DNA of 64,000 bases from Spirosoma endbachense (lineage in GTDB: Bacteria; Bacteroidota; Bacteroidia; Cytophagales; Spirosomataceae), in the NCBI RefSeq assembly GCF_010233585.1, contig NZ_CP045997.1, positions 7,300,914-7,364,913 on the forward strand. The letters run 5' to 3'. The notes beneath the pieces are model-generated. The model worked only from the letters and a program-made list of their open reading frames with translations. It had not been told where the DNA came from and made no database searches. This document shows, piece after piece, positions 28,401-36,088 of the stretch. The number at the start of each line of letters is the position of its first letter. Position 1 is the stretch's first letter. The position numbers and the translations under genes are program-made.

Positions 28401-29933
28401 ATGAAAAAGACACTTATCTATATACCACTTGTCGCCTTTCTGGTTGGCCTAAGTAGTTGCGAGAACGGGTTCGACCAGCTCAATACCAACCCGACTGCCG
28501 CTACGGCGCTGAATCCGGTCTTTACGTTCAACAACGCGATCATAAACACTTCCTATCCGGGGGGCATGCTCATCTTCGAGGAGCCGATCGTACAGCAGAT
28601 GTTTTCACCGAACTCCGGTATCCTGTCCGGAGGAAATTTCAACATCGATAACCGGGGTTCAGCCGGTGCAAACGCACAGCTCTGGCAACGGTATTTCCGG
28701 GATAACATCCGCTATCTGGTCGATGTATTAGCCAAAACCAAAACGGATGCTACTCGAAGCAATCTGTATAATATGACTCGCATCTGGAAAGCCTTTGCGT
28801 CTATGGTGCTGACCGATACCTATGGCGATATTCCCTATACCGAAGCTGGGCTAGGCTATCTAAGTGCAAACGTTACGCCCAAATACGACACGCAGGAAAG
28901 TATCTATAACGATCTCATCAAAGAGCTCACGGAAGCTACAGCCGCACTGGATGCAACCAAACCTACGGAAGCGGGAGAGATTATGTATGGTGGCGACATT
29001 GCCAAATGGAAAAAATTTGGCAATTCGGTGCTGCTCCGGGTTGGAATGCGCTTATCGAAAGTTAACCCGACGCTGGCACAGTCAACCGTACAGAAAGCCG
29101 TAGCTGGCGGGTTAATGCAGTCAAATGCCGACAATTGCGCCGTTCGTAATAATGCCAACTACCAGAATTCGGTGGGTGGTACGCTCAACTCAACCGAAGC
29201 TGCGAACTATTACCTGACGGGTGCTTTTGTCGATTACCTGAAATCAACGTCCGATCCTCGATTGGCCTCCATTGCTGTTCGCTACGTGGGTGCTAAAAGC
29301 GGGCCGGAACAAACAGCCGCCAAAGCCAACCGTGATCCGGTGGTGCAGATTGGCATGCCTCTCGGCTACGATAACGGGACAATTCCAGCCAAAGCCATTG
29401 CCGATGGTCTGGCTAGTTTCTATGACTACTCACAACTGGACCGTACCCGAATGGGGGCTTTTACTGCCCCCTGCTTTCTGGTAACCTATGCCCAGACCCA
29501 ATTGCTCCTGGCTGAAGCCGTCCAACGCGGCTGGACAACAGGCAGTGCCGCCGATTTTTATAATGCAGGTGTAACGGCTCACATGAAGCAACTCGGCGAC
29601 TATGATGCGACATCCCTGGTGTCAGATGCGAACATTGCCGCTTATTTACAGAAGAATCCTTACGTGGCAGCTCGTGGACTGGAGCTTATCAACACACAAT
29701 ACTGGGTTGCCTCGTTCCTGAACGGTCCCGAAGCGTTTGCGAATTTCCGCCGGAGTGGTTTCCCAGCCCTGAAGCCGAACCCCTATCCGGGTAAAGAAAT
29801 AAAAGGTAATTTCATTAACCGGCTAAGCTACCCTGATTCAGAAATTTCGGTCAATCAGGCCAAAGTAAACGAAGCGATAGCACGCCAGGGCCCCGACAAC
29901 CTCGACACCCGCGTTTGGTGGGATAAGCAGTAA
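28401..29933 (+). CDS. SusD/RagB-like outer membrane lipoprotein
   Basis: It encodes 510 residues with a lipoprotein signal (LVAFLVGLSSCENG) and the N-terminal FDQLNTNPTAAT pattern. A TPR-like helical core follows (LYNMTRIWKAFASMVLTDTYGDIPYTEAG) and the usual C-terminal LSYPDSEISVNQAKVNEAI. It fits the SusD-like type 2 group (PF12771). It caps the SusC channel and binds substrate at the cell surface. It is paired with the preceding susC and ends in a long hairpin at 29939-29995. Confidence 0.95.
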   Translation: MKKTLIYIPLVAFLVGLSSCENGFDQLNTNPTAATALNPVFTFNNAIINTSYPGGMLIFEEPIVQQMFSPNSGILSGGNFNIDNRGSAGANAQLWQRYFRDNIRYLVDVLAKTKTDATRSNLYNMTRIWKAFASMVLTDTYGDIPYTEAGLGYLSANVTPKYDTQESIYNDLIKELTEATAALDATKPTEAGEIMYGGDIAKWKKFGNSVLLRVGMRLSKVNPTLAQSTVQKAVAGGLMQSNADNCAVRNNANYQNSVGGTLNSTEAANYYLTGAFVDYLKSTSDPRLASIAVRYVGAKSGPEQTAAKANRDPVVQIGMPLGYDNGTIPAKAIADGLASFYDYSQLDRTRMGAFTAPCFLVTYAQTQLLLAEAVQRGWTTGSAADFYNAGVTAHMKQLGDYDATSLVSDANIAAYLQKNPYVAARGLELINTQYWVASFLNGPEAFANFRRSGFPALKPNPYPGKEIKGNFINRLSYPDSEISVNQAKVNEAIARQGPDNLDTRVWWDKQ

Positions 29934-29938
29934 ATTTA

Positions 29939-29995
29939 GCGTGTAAAAACAGCGAAGACCGACCATGATGGCCGGTCTTTGCTGTTTTTACACGC
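29939..29995. terminator. 23-bp hairpin between susD-like gene and convergent membrane protein gene
   Basis: Arms 29939-29961 and 29973-29995 pair over 23 positions with one G-U wobble (29954/29980); the loop is 11 nt. The outer part GTGTAAAAACAGC provides A/T tracts for either direction. It starts 5 bp after the susD stop. Confidence 0.8.
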
Positions 29996-30000
29996 CACGG

Positions 30001-30435
30001 TCAGCTGGCAGAGGATTTGGGTTCGTCCTGATGAGGGGGCTCTTCAAACGGTGGCGAACCCCAACGGCCCCTCCCCCAGCTACGGCAACGGTCGCGCCAT
30101 TGCTGCTTCATCTGGTCGCGCTGTTCGGGCGTCATCTGCTTCCAGCGTTCGGCCATTTTCTGCTTCCATTCACGGCGACCACGGCCAAATCCGCCCTGCT
30201 CCCAGCCGTTTTCACCGCGCCAGTCGTATCCACGGGGACCACCTCTAAACCCTCCAAAAAGAATACGGCTGAGTACCAGCAGGCCCAATGCCTGCCCAAA
30301 CGTAATAGCCGATACGCCCAGAATCTCTGGCAATAAAGCATTCCAGAGCGTCATGACGACCAGACCAGCCAGTCCGACAAAAACTATTGCGAAGCCGAGG
30401 AAACGTAGCCCCCGACGAAACCAGAATCGTCTCAT
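30001..30435 (-). CDS. small membrane protein with basic Arg/Gln-rich tail
   Basis: It encodes 144 residues. Two hydrophobic helices (FLGFAIVFVGLAGLVVMTLW and a second near ITFGQALGLLVLSRILFG) are followed by a glycine/arginine-rich segment. The helical basic tail contains MAERWKQMTPEQRDQMKQQW, which resembles Spy/CpxP-type LTxxQ helices. It is the last gene of a sigma factor-led unit, 22 bp after a related 112-residue protein. It may sense envelope or metal stress, but that is inference. The tail could also be cytoplasmic. Confidence 0.7.
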   Translation of the reverse strand: MRRFWFRRGLRFLGFAIVFVGLAGLVVMTLWNALLPEILGVSAITFGQALGLLVLSRILFGGFRGGPRGYDWRGENGWEQGGFGRGRREWKQKMAERWKQMTPEQRDQMKQQWRDRCRSWGRGRWGSPPFEEPPHQDEPKSSAS

Positions 30436-30457
30436 TTCTTATTAATCTAAAAATCTC

Positions 30458-30796
30458 TTACTCCTGATCAGGCACTGGGGTCGGAGTGTTCGGCTTTAAC
30501 CGATGCTCCGAATGACGCCCATTGTCCAATCGTTCATTATGCTGACGCCACCCATGATGCCAGTAAGGTCGACCATAGCCATAATGGCCATGATGCCCGA
30601 ATCCGCCACCGAATCCAAACAGCAATCGGGCCAGGACAAATAAACCCAACGCCTGTACAAACCGAAGCCGGGGGCCGTTAAACAACGACGGAACCAGCCA
30701 GTTCCAAAGCCGCATGACTACATAGGTTGCCAACAAAAACAATCCGATACCAAGCAGGGCAAAGCCAATTACTTTTAAGATTATCATGGTTTCCAA
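30458..30796 (-). CDS. small two-helix membrane protein, His/Gly-rich tail
   Basis: It encodes 112 residues with the same two-helix plan as the next gene: VIGFALLGIGLFLLATYVVMRLWNWL, then RFVQALGLFVLARLLFG. The tail GGGFGHHGHYGYGRPYWHHGW is rich in His, Gly and Tyr and could bind metal. The shared motif (F/RxVQALGLxVLxRxLFG) marks the two as paralogues. It lies 72 bp downstream of the ECF sigma gene. No recognised anti-sigma domain is present, so an anti-sigma role is only a possibility from position. Confidence 0.7.
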   Translation of the reverse strand: METMIILKVIGFALLGIGLFLLATYVVMRLWNWLVPSLFNGPRLRFVQALGLFVLARLLFGFGGGFGHHGHYGYGRPYWHHGWRQHNERLDNGRHSEHRLKPNTPTPVPDQE

Positions 30797-30868
30797 GGGT
30801 TAAATTAGCGAATTAGTGATTGAGTGACTAAAGCAGCCGCGATTTTCTGTTTAAGCTCTGACCTGCGT

Positions 30869-31489
30869 TCACTCATTGAAGAAATCGTCGTACAAATCCC
30901 GTAGCCGTTCCCGAAGGTGCAGTACGGCATATCGCTTTCGCGACAGTAGCGTATTCACAGAAACATCCCATTCACTGGCCATATCCTTGAAGCTTCGCCC
31001 TTCCAGTTCGTGCTGAACAAACACCTCGCGCTGGTCAGCCGGAAGTTCGGCCAGGGCTTCGGTCAGCGCATCCATCAGCGTTTCGCGAAAAAATTCGCTT
31101 TCCGGCCCCGAATCATCAGCCACCGCCAGCCACTCGCCAAGTACCGGTGCATCTTCGTCATCATCAGTATAGTTCGACGTATCGAGCGAAACAGTGCGCA
31201 TACCATTTGGTTGACTTTTACGATACCAGTCGCTGATTTTGTTACGGGCTACCGAAAATAGCCACGATGCAACCCGTTCAATGGGCTTTGCTAACTGATA
31301 AGCTTCTGTCAGTTCGACGAACACGTCCTGTAACACATCCTCGGCCTCGTCGGGGTCGGGCAATCGACGTCGAATAAACGCCAGCAACCGTCCTCGCTCC
31401 TTACGGACCGTTTCACCAAGTTGCTGTGGCGTATTACGCTCAGTTGCCTTAACGGTTGACGATGGTGTATTAATAAGAGTAGTATTCAC
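30869..31489 (-). CDS. ECF-type RNA polymerase sigma factor
   Basis: It encodes 206 residues. Region 2 reads RRLPDPDEAEDVLQDVFVELTEAYQL and WLFSVARNKISDWYRK. Region 4 reads LPADQREVFVQHELEGRSFKDMASEWDVSVNTLLSRKRYAVLHLR. An acidic inter-region linker (DDDEDAPVLGEW) is longer than average. It heads a three-gene unit with two small paired membrane proteins, which are candidates for its target genes or regulators. Upstream 31490-31672 is free of genes and should hold its promoter. Confidence 0.93.
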   Translation of the reverse strand: MNTTLINTPSSTVKATERNTPQQLGETVRKERGRLLAFIRRRLPDPDEAEDVLQDVFVELTEAYQLAKPIERVASWLFSVARNKISDWYRKSQPNGMRTVSLDTSNYTDDDEDAPVLGEWLAVADDSGPESEFFRETLMDALTEALAELPADQREVFVQHELEGRSFKDMASEWDVSVNTLLSRKRYAVLHLRERLRDLYDDFFNE

Positions 31490-31672
31490 GTTCTGATGGC
31501 CCGATTACCAGCGGCCTTACCACAAGGTAGTCGGAATCAGAAGGAAAATATTTTACGACAAGTGCCGAATTTTGAAGAAAAGGGATGAAAGGAGAAGAGA
31601 AAAGAGGAGCGGTTGATTTACAGGATCGTATAAATCAGGCAGGAGAGCCAGATGCCACTTCATTTGTCAGGG

Positions 31673-32713
31673 CTAATTTCTAACAAAAACTACGTCGGCA
31701 AAGTACCCCTTACAATCTGTAAACCAGCCACTAACCGAAAATCCGGTTTTCGTTGCCAACTGCTCAATCTGGGAACGGGTGAATTTGCGGGAAATCTCGG
31801 TATGAATAATTTCGCCGTATTGAAACGGCACAGTCATCTCCAAGGCTCTAATAGTAACCGTCTGCGATTTCTGGCTCACCAAATACGAACGCGCTTCGCC
31901 GGTTTCGGGATTGTAGACTTCATAATGATCGAAGGATGACAGGTCGAAATTCGCATCGAGTTCGCGGTTGATCCGCCGAAGCAGGTTCAGGTTAAACGCC
32001 CGCGTCAGGCCCTGACGGTCGTTATAAGCGGCATGAATCACCGCCGGATGCTTTTGCAGATCGAAGCCCGTCAACACAAGGTCGCCAGGCAGGAGCTGGT
32101 CGTGAAGCTGGCGATAAAAATCAAGCGCTTCCTCAGGTGTAAAGTTACCAATGTTCGACCCTAAGAATAGAACAATACGCCGGGCATCCGACTCGGCAGA
32201 AAGTTGATGGAGGGAGTTGAAGTAATCGTCGTGGCGGGGTTTAAGCCGTAAATCAGGCCACTGTCGTTGTATATCAGCAACCAGCCCATCGAGCGCATCG
32301 GACGAAATATCGACCGGAGCATAGGCGAAATCGACCTGTTGTTCCGAAAAAAAACCCAGCAGGATCTTCGTTTTTAGCCCATCGCCAGCACCAAGCTCAA
32401 CCAGGTCGAAAGGGCGTTGATCAGCGACGAACAGCTGAAGCAACTCCGTTTTATGGGTTTCCAGAATTTCATATTCCGACCGGGTCAGATAGTATTCCGG
32501 GGTATGCATGATTTCCTGAAAAATCCGGCTTCCTTCAGCATCGTAAAAAAAGCGTGATGACAATCGCTTCGGCGTTTTTACCAGGCCTGTTCGTACTTCC
32601 TCAGCTAGTGCCGTCGAGCCGGAAGCCAGTTCAACCTCCAATGCTTCAGGTTCTTCACGCCATGCCTTTATTCCATTTATTCTACTATCAGTCGTATTCC
32701 CGTGAACTGCCAT
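31673..32713 (-). CDS. egtD: L-histidine N-alpha-methyltransferase (ergothioneine biosynthesis)
   Basis: It encodes 346 residues. The EgtD signatures KRLSSRFFYDAEGSRIFQEI, TPEYYLTRSEYEIL, VELGAGDGLKTKILL (SAM site) and IVLFLGSNIGNFTPEEA are all present. It makes hercynine from histidine by triple methylation. The 5' end overlaps egtB by 37 bp. No later in-frame ATG precedes the conserved core, so this overlap is probably real and implies coupled translation. Together with EgtB it forms the two core steps; no egtA, egtC or egtE is adjacent. Confidence 0.93.
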   Translation of the reverse strand: MAVHGNTTDSRINGIKAWREEPEALEVELASGSTALAEEVRTGLVKTPKRLSSRFFYDAEGSRIFQEIMHTPEYYLTRSEYEILETHKTELLQLFVADQRPFDLVELGAGDGLKTKILLGFFSEQQVDFAYAPVDISSDALDGLVADIQRQWPDLRLKPRHDDYFNSLHQLSAESDARRIVLFLGSNIGNFTPEEALDFYRQLHDQLLPGDLVLTGFDLQKHPAVIHAAYNDRQGLTRAFNLNLLRRINRELDANFDLSSFDHYEVYNPETGEARSYLVSQKSQTVTIRALEMTVPFQYGEIIHTEISRKFTRSQIEQLATKTGFSVSGWFTDCKGYFADVVFVRN

Positions 32714-33870
32714 CGTTTGTCAGGTTGAAAAAAATTGCGGTAAGTTGACCGCGAATGCCCTTCTGGTGTAGCCACCGAAGCGCCACGCAGAACGATCTGT
32801 CCGCTCATAAACTTACCATTGTATTCACCTACAGCCCCCTCGGCGGTTGTGAAGCCGGGATAAGGCAAGTAAGCCGAGTTGGTCCACTCCCAGCGAGCGC
32901 CCCAACTCAATTGAGCTGCTGCTGCTTCCCATTCAAATTCCGTTGGCAAACGCTGGCCTGTCCAACGGGCATAGGCATCGGCTTCATATTGGCTGACATG
33001 GCAGACGGGCTCATTCAGATCAACAGGCGCCAGACCAGCGAAGGAATAGTTCCACCACTCACCATCGATTTTATGCCAGTACAATGGAGCCTGAACTCCA
33101 TTGTTCTTAACCCACGCCCAACCATCAGAAAGCCAGTATCTGAAATTCTGGTAGCCACCCGCTTCCATAAAAGCCAGGTATTCGCCATTGGTTGTTAAAC
33201 CGTTGGTTATAGTTGTTTTGTTCAGATAAACCTTATGTCGGGCCAGTTCATTATCGAAATAGAACGATCCGGCGTCCGGGCCGCTATTCTGATGGCCAAT
33301 GCTATAAATTCCTTCGGGTATGGTTATCGTTCGCTCTTCCCTGGCATTGAGCCTTTTGTGACCGGAGGGGTTAGTCAGGGGCATGTCAATAGCCGGAAAC
33401 AATGGATTATGACCCAGTATGTACTTGATATCGGTAATGAGCAGTTCCTGGTGCTGTTGCTCATGATTCAGACCAAGCTGGATGAGCGCGTAGAGATCGG
33501 GCGACAAGTCTGAGGTATTCAGAAAATGGCTCATGTGCTCGTCTACATAAGCGCGATAGGCATACACGCCCGCAACGGTAGGACGGCTCAGATTACCCCG
33601 ATCTGTCCGCAGAACGCGTTTGCCGATCGTTTCGTAATAACTATTGAAAACGTAGCTAAAGTCTTCGTGGAAAATACGATAGTTTGGTGCGTTGGGAACC
33701 AGCACAAAGGTTTCCCAAAACCAGGTCGTATGCCCCAGATGCCATTTGGGTGGGCTGACATCTGCAATAGGCTGGACAACGTAATCTTCCGTTTCAAGCC
33801 CCAGGCAAATAGCTTCGGAGTGCGCCCGAACACGGATATAGTGCTCAGTAAGCGTTTGTTCAGCAATCAT
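32677..33870 (-). CDS. egtB: hercynine oxygenase EgtB-like (ergothioneine biosynthesis)
   Basis: It encodes 397 residues. The N-terminal DinB-like domain has the iron-binding elements PKWHLGHTTWFWE and GLNHEQQHQELL. The C-terminal FGE-sulfatase domain has GHKRLNAREERTITIPEG and CHVSQYEADAYARWTGQRLPTEFEWE, and ends RSTYRNFFQPDKRWQFTGIRL. It couples hercynine to cysteine or gamma-glutamylcysteine using O2. It precedes egtD in the same operon. The thiol donor cannot be decided from sequence here. Confidence 0.92.
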   Translation of the reverse strand: MIAEQTLTEHYIRVRAHSEAICLGLETEDYVVQPIADVSPPKWHLGHTTWFWETFVLVPNAPNYRIFHEDFSYVFNSYYETIGKRVLRTDRGNLSRPTVAGVYAYRAYVDEHMSHFLNTSDLSPDLYALIQLGLNHEQQHQELLITDIKYILGHNPLFPAIDMPLTNPSGHKRLNAREERTITIPEGIYSIGHQNSGPDAGSFYFDNELARHKVYLNKTTITNGLTTNGEYLAFMEAGGYQNFRYWLSDGWAWVKNNGVQAPLYWHKIDGEWWNYSFAGLAPVDLNEPVCHVSQYEADAYARWTGQRLPTEFEWEAAAAQLSWGARWEWTNSAYLPYPGFTTAEGAVGEYNGKFMSGQIVLRGASVATPEGHSRSTYRNFFQPDKRWQFTGIRLIVE

Positions 33871-33968
33871 TCAGGTTTATGTATTCGGTTTACTGCACCC
33901 GGCCGTCTGGCTCCAGCGTACTGACGCGACAGCACCGTAAAGCGTAAACCGAATAGCATACATCTTGT

Positions 33969-34241
33969 TTAGTAGCCCACAATCTGTTCATCAACAAAGC
34001 ACCACAACCATTGTTCGCCGGGTTCGGCCGAAGCAACGACAGGGTGGCCACTTCGGTGGAAGTGTTTGGTAGCATGTTTATTGGGCGATGAATCGCAGCA
34101 GTGCGTTTTGCCACAGGTCTGACAGGTACGCAGATGCACCCACATACTACCTGTTTTAATACACTCCTCGCAGACATGCTCCTGGGCAGTGCGAATTTCC
34201 GTCAGGGCGGAAAGGTGTTCGCAAATCGATTGTTGGTTCAT
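33969..34241 (-). CDS. UBP-type zinc finger protein
   Basis: It encodes 90 residues, almost all a ZnF-UBP domain: CEHL, HVCEECIKTGSMWVHLRTCQTCGKTHCC, then NKHATKHFHRSGHPVVAS and EQWLWCFVDEQ. The Cys/His ligands and the aromatic residues of the ubiquitin C-terminus pocket pattern are conserved. In eukaryotes this domain binds free ubiquitin C-termini or other C-terminal peptides. Bacterial stand-alone copies have no known partner. It follows the receiver-oxidoreductase gene on the same strand, separated by an 85-bp gap holding a hairpin. It probably belongs to that redox-signalling locus. Confidence 0.9.
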   Translation of the reverse strand: MNQQSICEHLSALTEIRTAQEHVCEECIKTGSMWVHLRTCQTCGKTHCCDSSPNKHATKHFHRSGHPVVASAEPGEQWLWCFVDEQIVGY

Positions 34242-34255
34242 AGGTTTGAGAGGGG

Positions 34256-34320
34256 TAGGCTGTATGACGTATGCTATAGAGAGCTTACCTACGCCTGACT
34301 ATCATTCGTCATACAGCCTA
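34256..34320 (-). terminator. hairpin between oxidoreductase and UBP zinc finger genes
   Basis: TAGGCTGTATGACG at 34256-34269 is perfectly complementary to 34307-34320, and partial pairing continues inward. Both flanking genes read leftward, so it is either an intercistronic terminator/attenuator or an RNA processing site. Confidence 0.55.
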
Positions 34321-34326
34321 TCTTAT

Positions 34327-35988
34327 TTAGTTTTCGGCCAGGTATTTATGAACAAAGCTGACCGCCATAGCGCCTTCGCCCACCGCCGATGCGACCCGGT
34401 TCATGGCACCAGCCCGAACATCGCCAGCCGCGAAAATACCGGCGCTGCATGTTTCGAGCAAATAGGGTTCCCGATCGTGCTTCCAGACTTTCTTGAAATC
34501 AGCGTATTTAGCGAGGTCCCGGCCCGTAGCGATAAACCCTTTGGGATCTTTGATGATGTCCATTTCGATCCAATCGGTCAATGGCTTCGTTCCGATAAAA
34601 ATGAAGAGTCCGGCAGCCGGTACCGTTTGGCGCTCTTTCGAGTTCATATTTTCGAGGACCAGGCATTCTAACTGTTCGTTACCTAACCCCTCAACGATCT
34701 CGGTACAGCCCAAAACGGTAATATTTGGCGTCTTGTCAATCTGATCGATCAGGTATTGCGACATGGTTTCGGTGAGGTCGGGACGACGCACACAAATGAA
34801 CACCTCCGAAGCCGTTCGTGACAGGTACATTGCGCCCTGCCCGGCCGAATTACCTCCCCCAACAATATAGACCGGTTTGCCTTTAAAGGCATATGCTTCG
34901 GTCGTGGCAGCTCCATAATACACACCGGCACTCGTAAACTTATCCAGGCTTTCGTTCGCCAGTTTGTGGTACGACACACCCGTACTCAGCACAATAGCCC
35001 GCGTTATCACCTCGCTGCCATCGGCCATTTTAATGTGTTTGTACAACCCCTGCGATTTAATGGAAATAACCTCCTGTGGGGCCAGGAACTCAACGCCAAA
35101 CCGTTGCGCCTGGGTGATAGCCCGACGTGTTAAGTCGGCACCACTCAGACCGTTCGGGAAGCCAAGGTAGTTTTCGATCCGCGAACTCGTACCGGCCTGT
35201 CCACCGGGTCCCCGTTTATCAACCAGAATCGTTTTTAGCCCTTCAGAACCACCATAAACCGCAGCGGCCAACCCGGCCGGGCCTGCACCAATAATGGCCA
35301 GATCGTAAAGACTTTCGGAGGCTTTGGGTTTCAGTCCCAGTTTTTCGCCCAGATCACCGATGGTGGGTTGGGTCAATACAGAACCATCTTCAAAGGCAAT
35401 GACGGGCAGATCGCTTCGATCGATGTTATGCAGATCGAGCAGTTCCTGAGCCAGTGGATCACCTTCAATATCGAGCCATTGGTACGGGAATAAATTACCC
35501 GCCATAAAGTCCTTCAATTCATGGGACCGGGGAGAGAATTGGTAGCCTACCAGTTTCAGCCCCTGGAACGTTGGCCGATAGTCCGACAGCCAGTCGCCAA
35601 GCAGATCGTCGAGTACGGGATACAATTTTTCTTCGGGTGGGTCCCAGGGCTTGGCAATATAATAGTCTAGTTGAACTTCGTTAATGGCCCGTACAGCCGC
35701 ATCAATGTCCGAGTAGGCCGTCAGCAGGGCTCGTTTTGCATTTGGGAATACTTTACGAGCCTGCGACAGGAATTCAACACCGGTCATATCGGGCATTCGC
35801 TGATCAGACAGAAACAAGGCCACTTCTTCGCCCTTTTTCTTCAGCTCAGTGAGTGATTCGAGCGCTTCACGGGCCGAACTGGTGCAAAGAATTCGATATT
35901 GTTTCCGATACTGCTTGCGAAGGTCATATTGAATCGCCTGCAATACCTGTGGATCATCATCAATGGAGAAAATAATAGGAAGGCGCAT
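34327..35988 (-). CDS. fused response regulator / glutaredoxin-like / thioredoxin-reductase-like FAD oxidoreductase
   Basis: It encodes 553 residues. Residues 1-125 are a receiver domain (acidic D10-D12, phospho-acceptor D62 in LFLSDQRMPD, YYIAKPW). Residues about 143-222 look like a thioredoxin/glutaredoxin fold (KLVGYQFSPRSHELKDFM, LPVIAFEDGSVLTQPT), with the redox CxxC position occupied by SPRS (152-155). Residues about 228-553 are a TrxB-like FAD/NAD(P)H module: IIGAGPAGLAAA, the GGQAGTSSRIENYLGFP region, IVGGGNSAGQGAMYLS, GIFAAGDVR. The TrxB CATC site aligns with GAAT (359-362), so both cysteine pairs are absent. It cannot act as a classical thioredoxin reductase. Phosphorylation by the upstream kinase is likely. 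Confidence 0.9.
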   Translation of the reverse strand: MRLPIIFSIDDDPQVLQAIQYDLRKQYRKQYRILCTSSAREALESLTELKKKGEEVALFLSDQRMPDMTGVEFLSQARKVFPNAKRALLTAYSDIDAAVRAINEVQLDYYIAKPWDPPEEKLYPVLDDLLGDWLSDYRPTFQGLKLVGYQFSPRSHELKDFMAGNLFPYQWLDIEGDPLAQELLDLHNIDRSDLPVIAFEDGSVLTQPTIGDLGEKLGLKPKASESLYDLAIIGAGPAGLAAAVYGGSEGLKTILVDKRGPGGQAGTSSRIENYLGFPNGLSGADLTRRAITQAQRFGVEFLAPQEVISIKSQGLYKHIKMADGSEVITRAIVLSTGVSYHKLANESLDKFTSAGVYYGAATTEAYAFKGKPVYIVGGGNSAGQGAMYLSRTASEVFICVRRPDLTETMSQYLIDQIDKTPNITVLGCTEIVEGLGNEQLECLVLENMNSKERQTVPAAGLFIFIGTKPLTDWIEMDIIKDPKGFIATGRDLAKYADFKKVWKHDREPYLLETCSAGIFAAGDVRAGAMNRVASAVGEGAMAVSFVHKYLAEN

Positions 35989-36030
35989 AGTTATAAAGAA
36001 TAAAAGAGCGATTGAGTAATTGAGTGGATA

Positions 36031-36084
36031 ATAGCCGCCTGAGCAAAAGAACCATAAACTTCGCTCTTTTGCTCAGGCGACTAT
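36031..36084 (-). repeat. 20-bp inverted repeat between kinase and oxidoreductase genes
   Basis: Arm 36031-36050 pairs with 36065-36084 at 19 of 20 positions around a 14-nt loop. A second, competing pairing exists: AAAAGAGCGA (36003-36012 region) with TCGCTCTTTT (36061-36070). It lies 5 bp past the kinase stop, so it may terminate or modulate read-through into the oxidoreductase gene. Confidence 0.6.
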
Positions 36085-36088
36085 CGGC

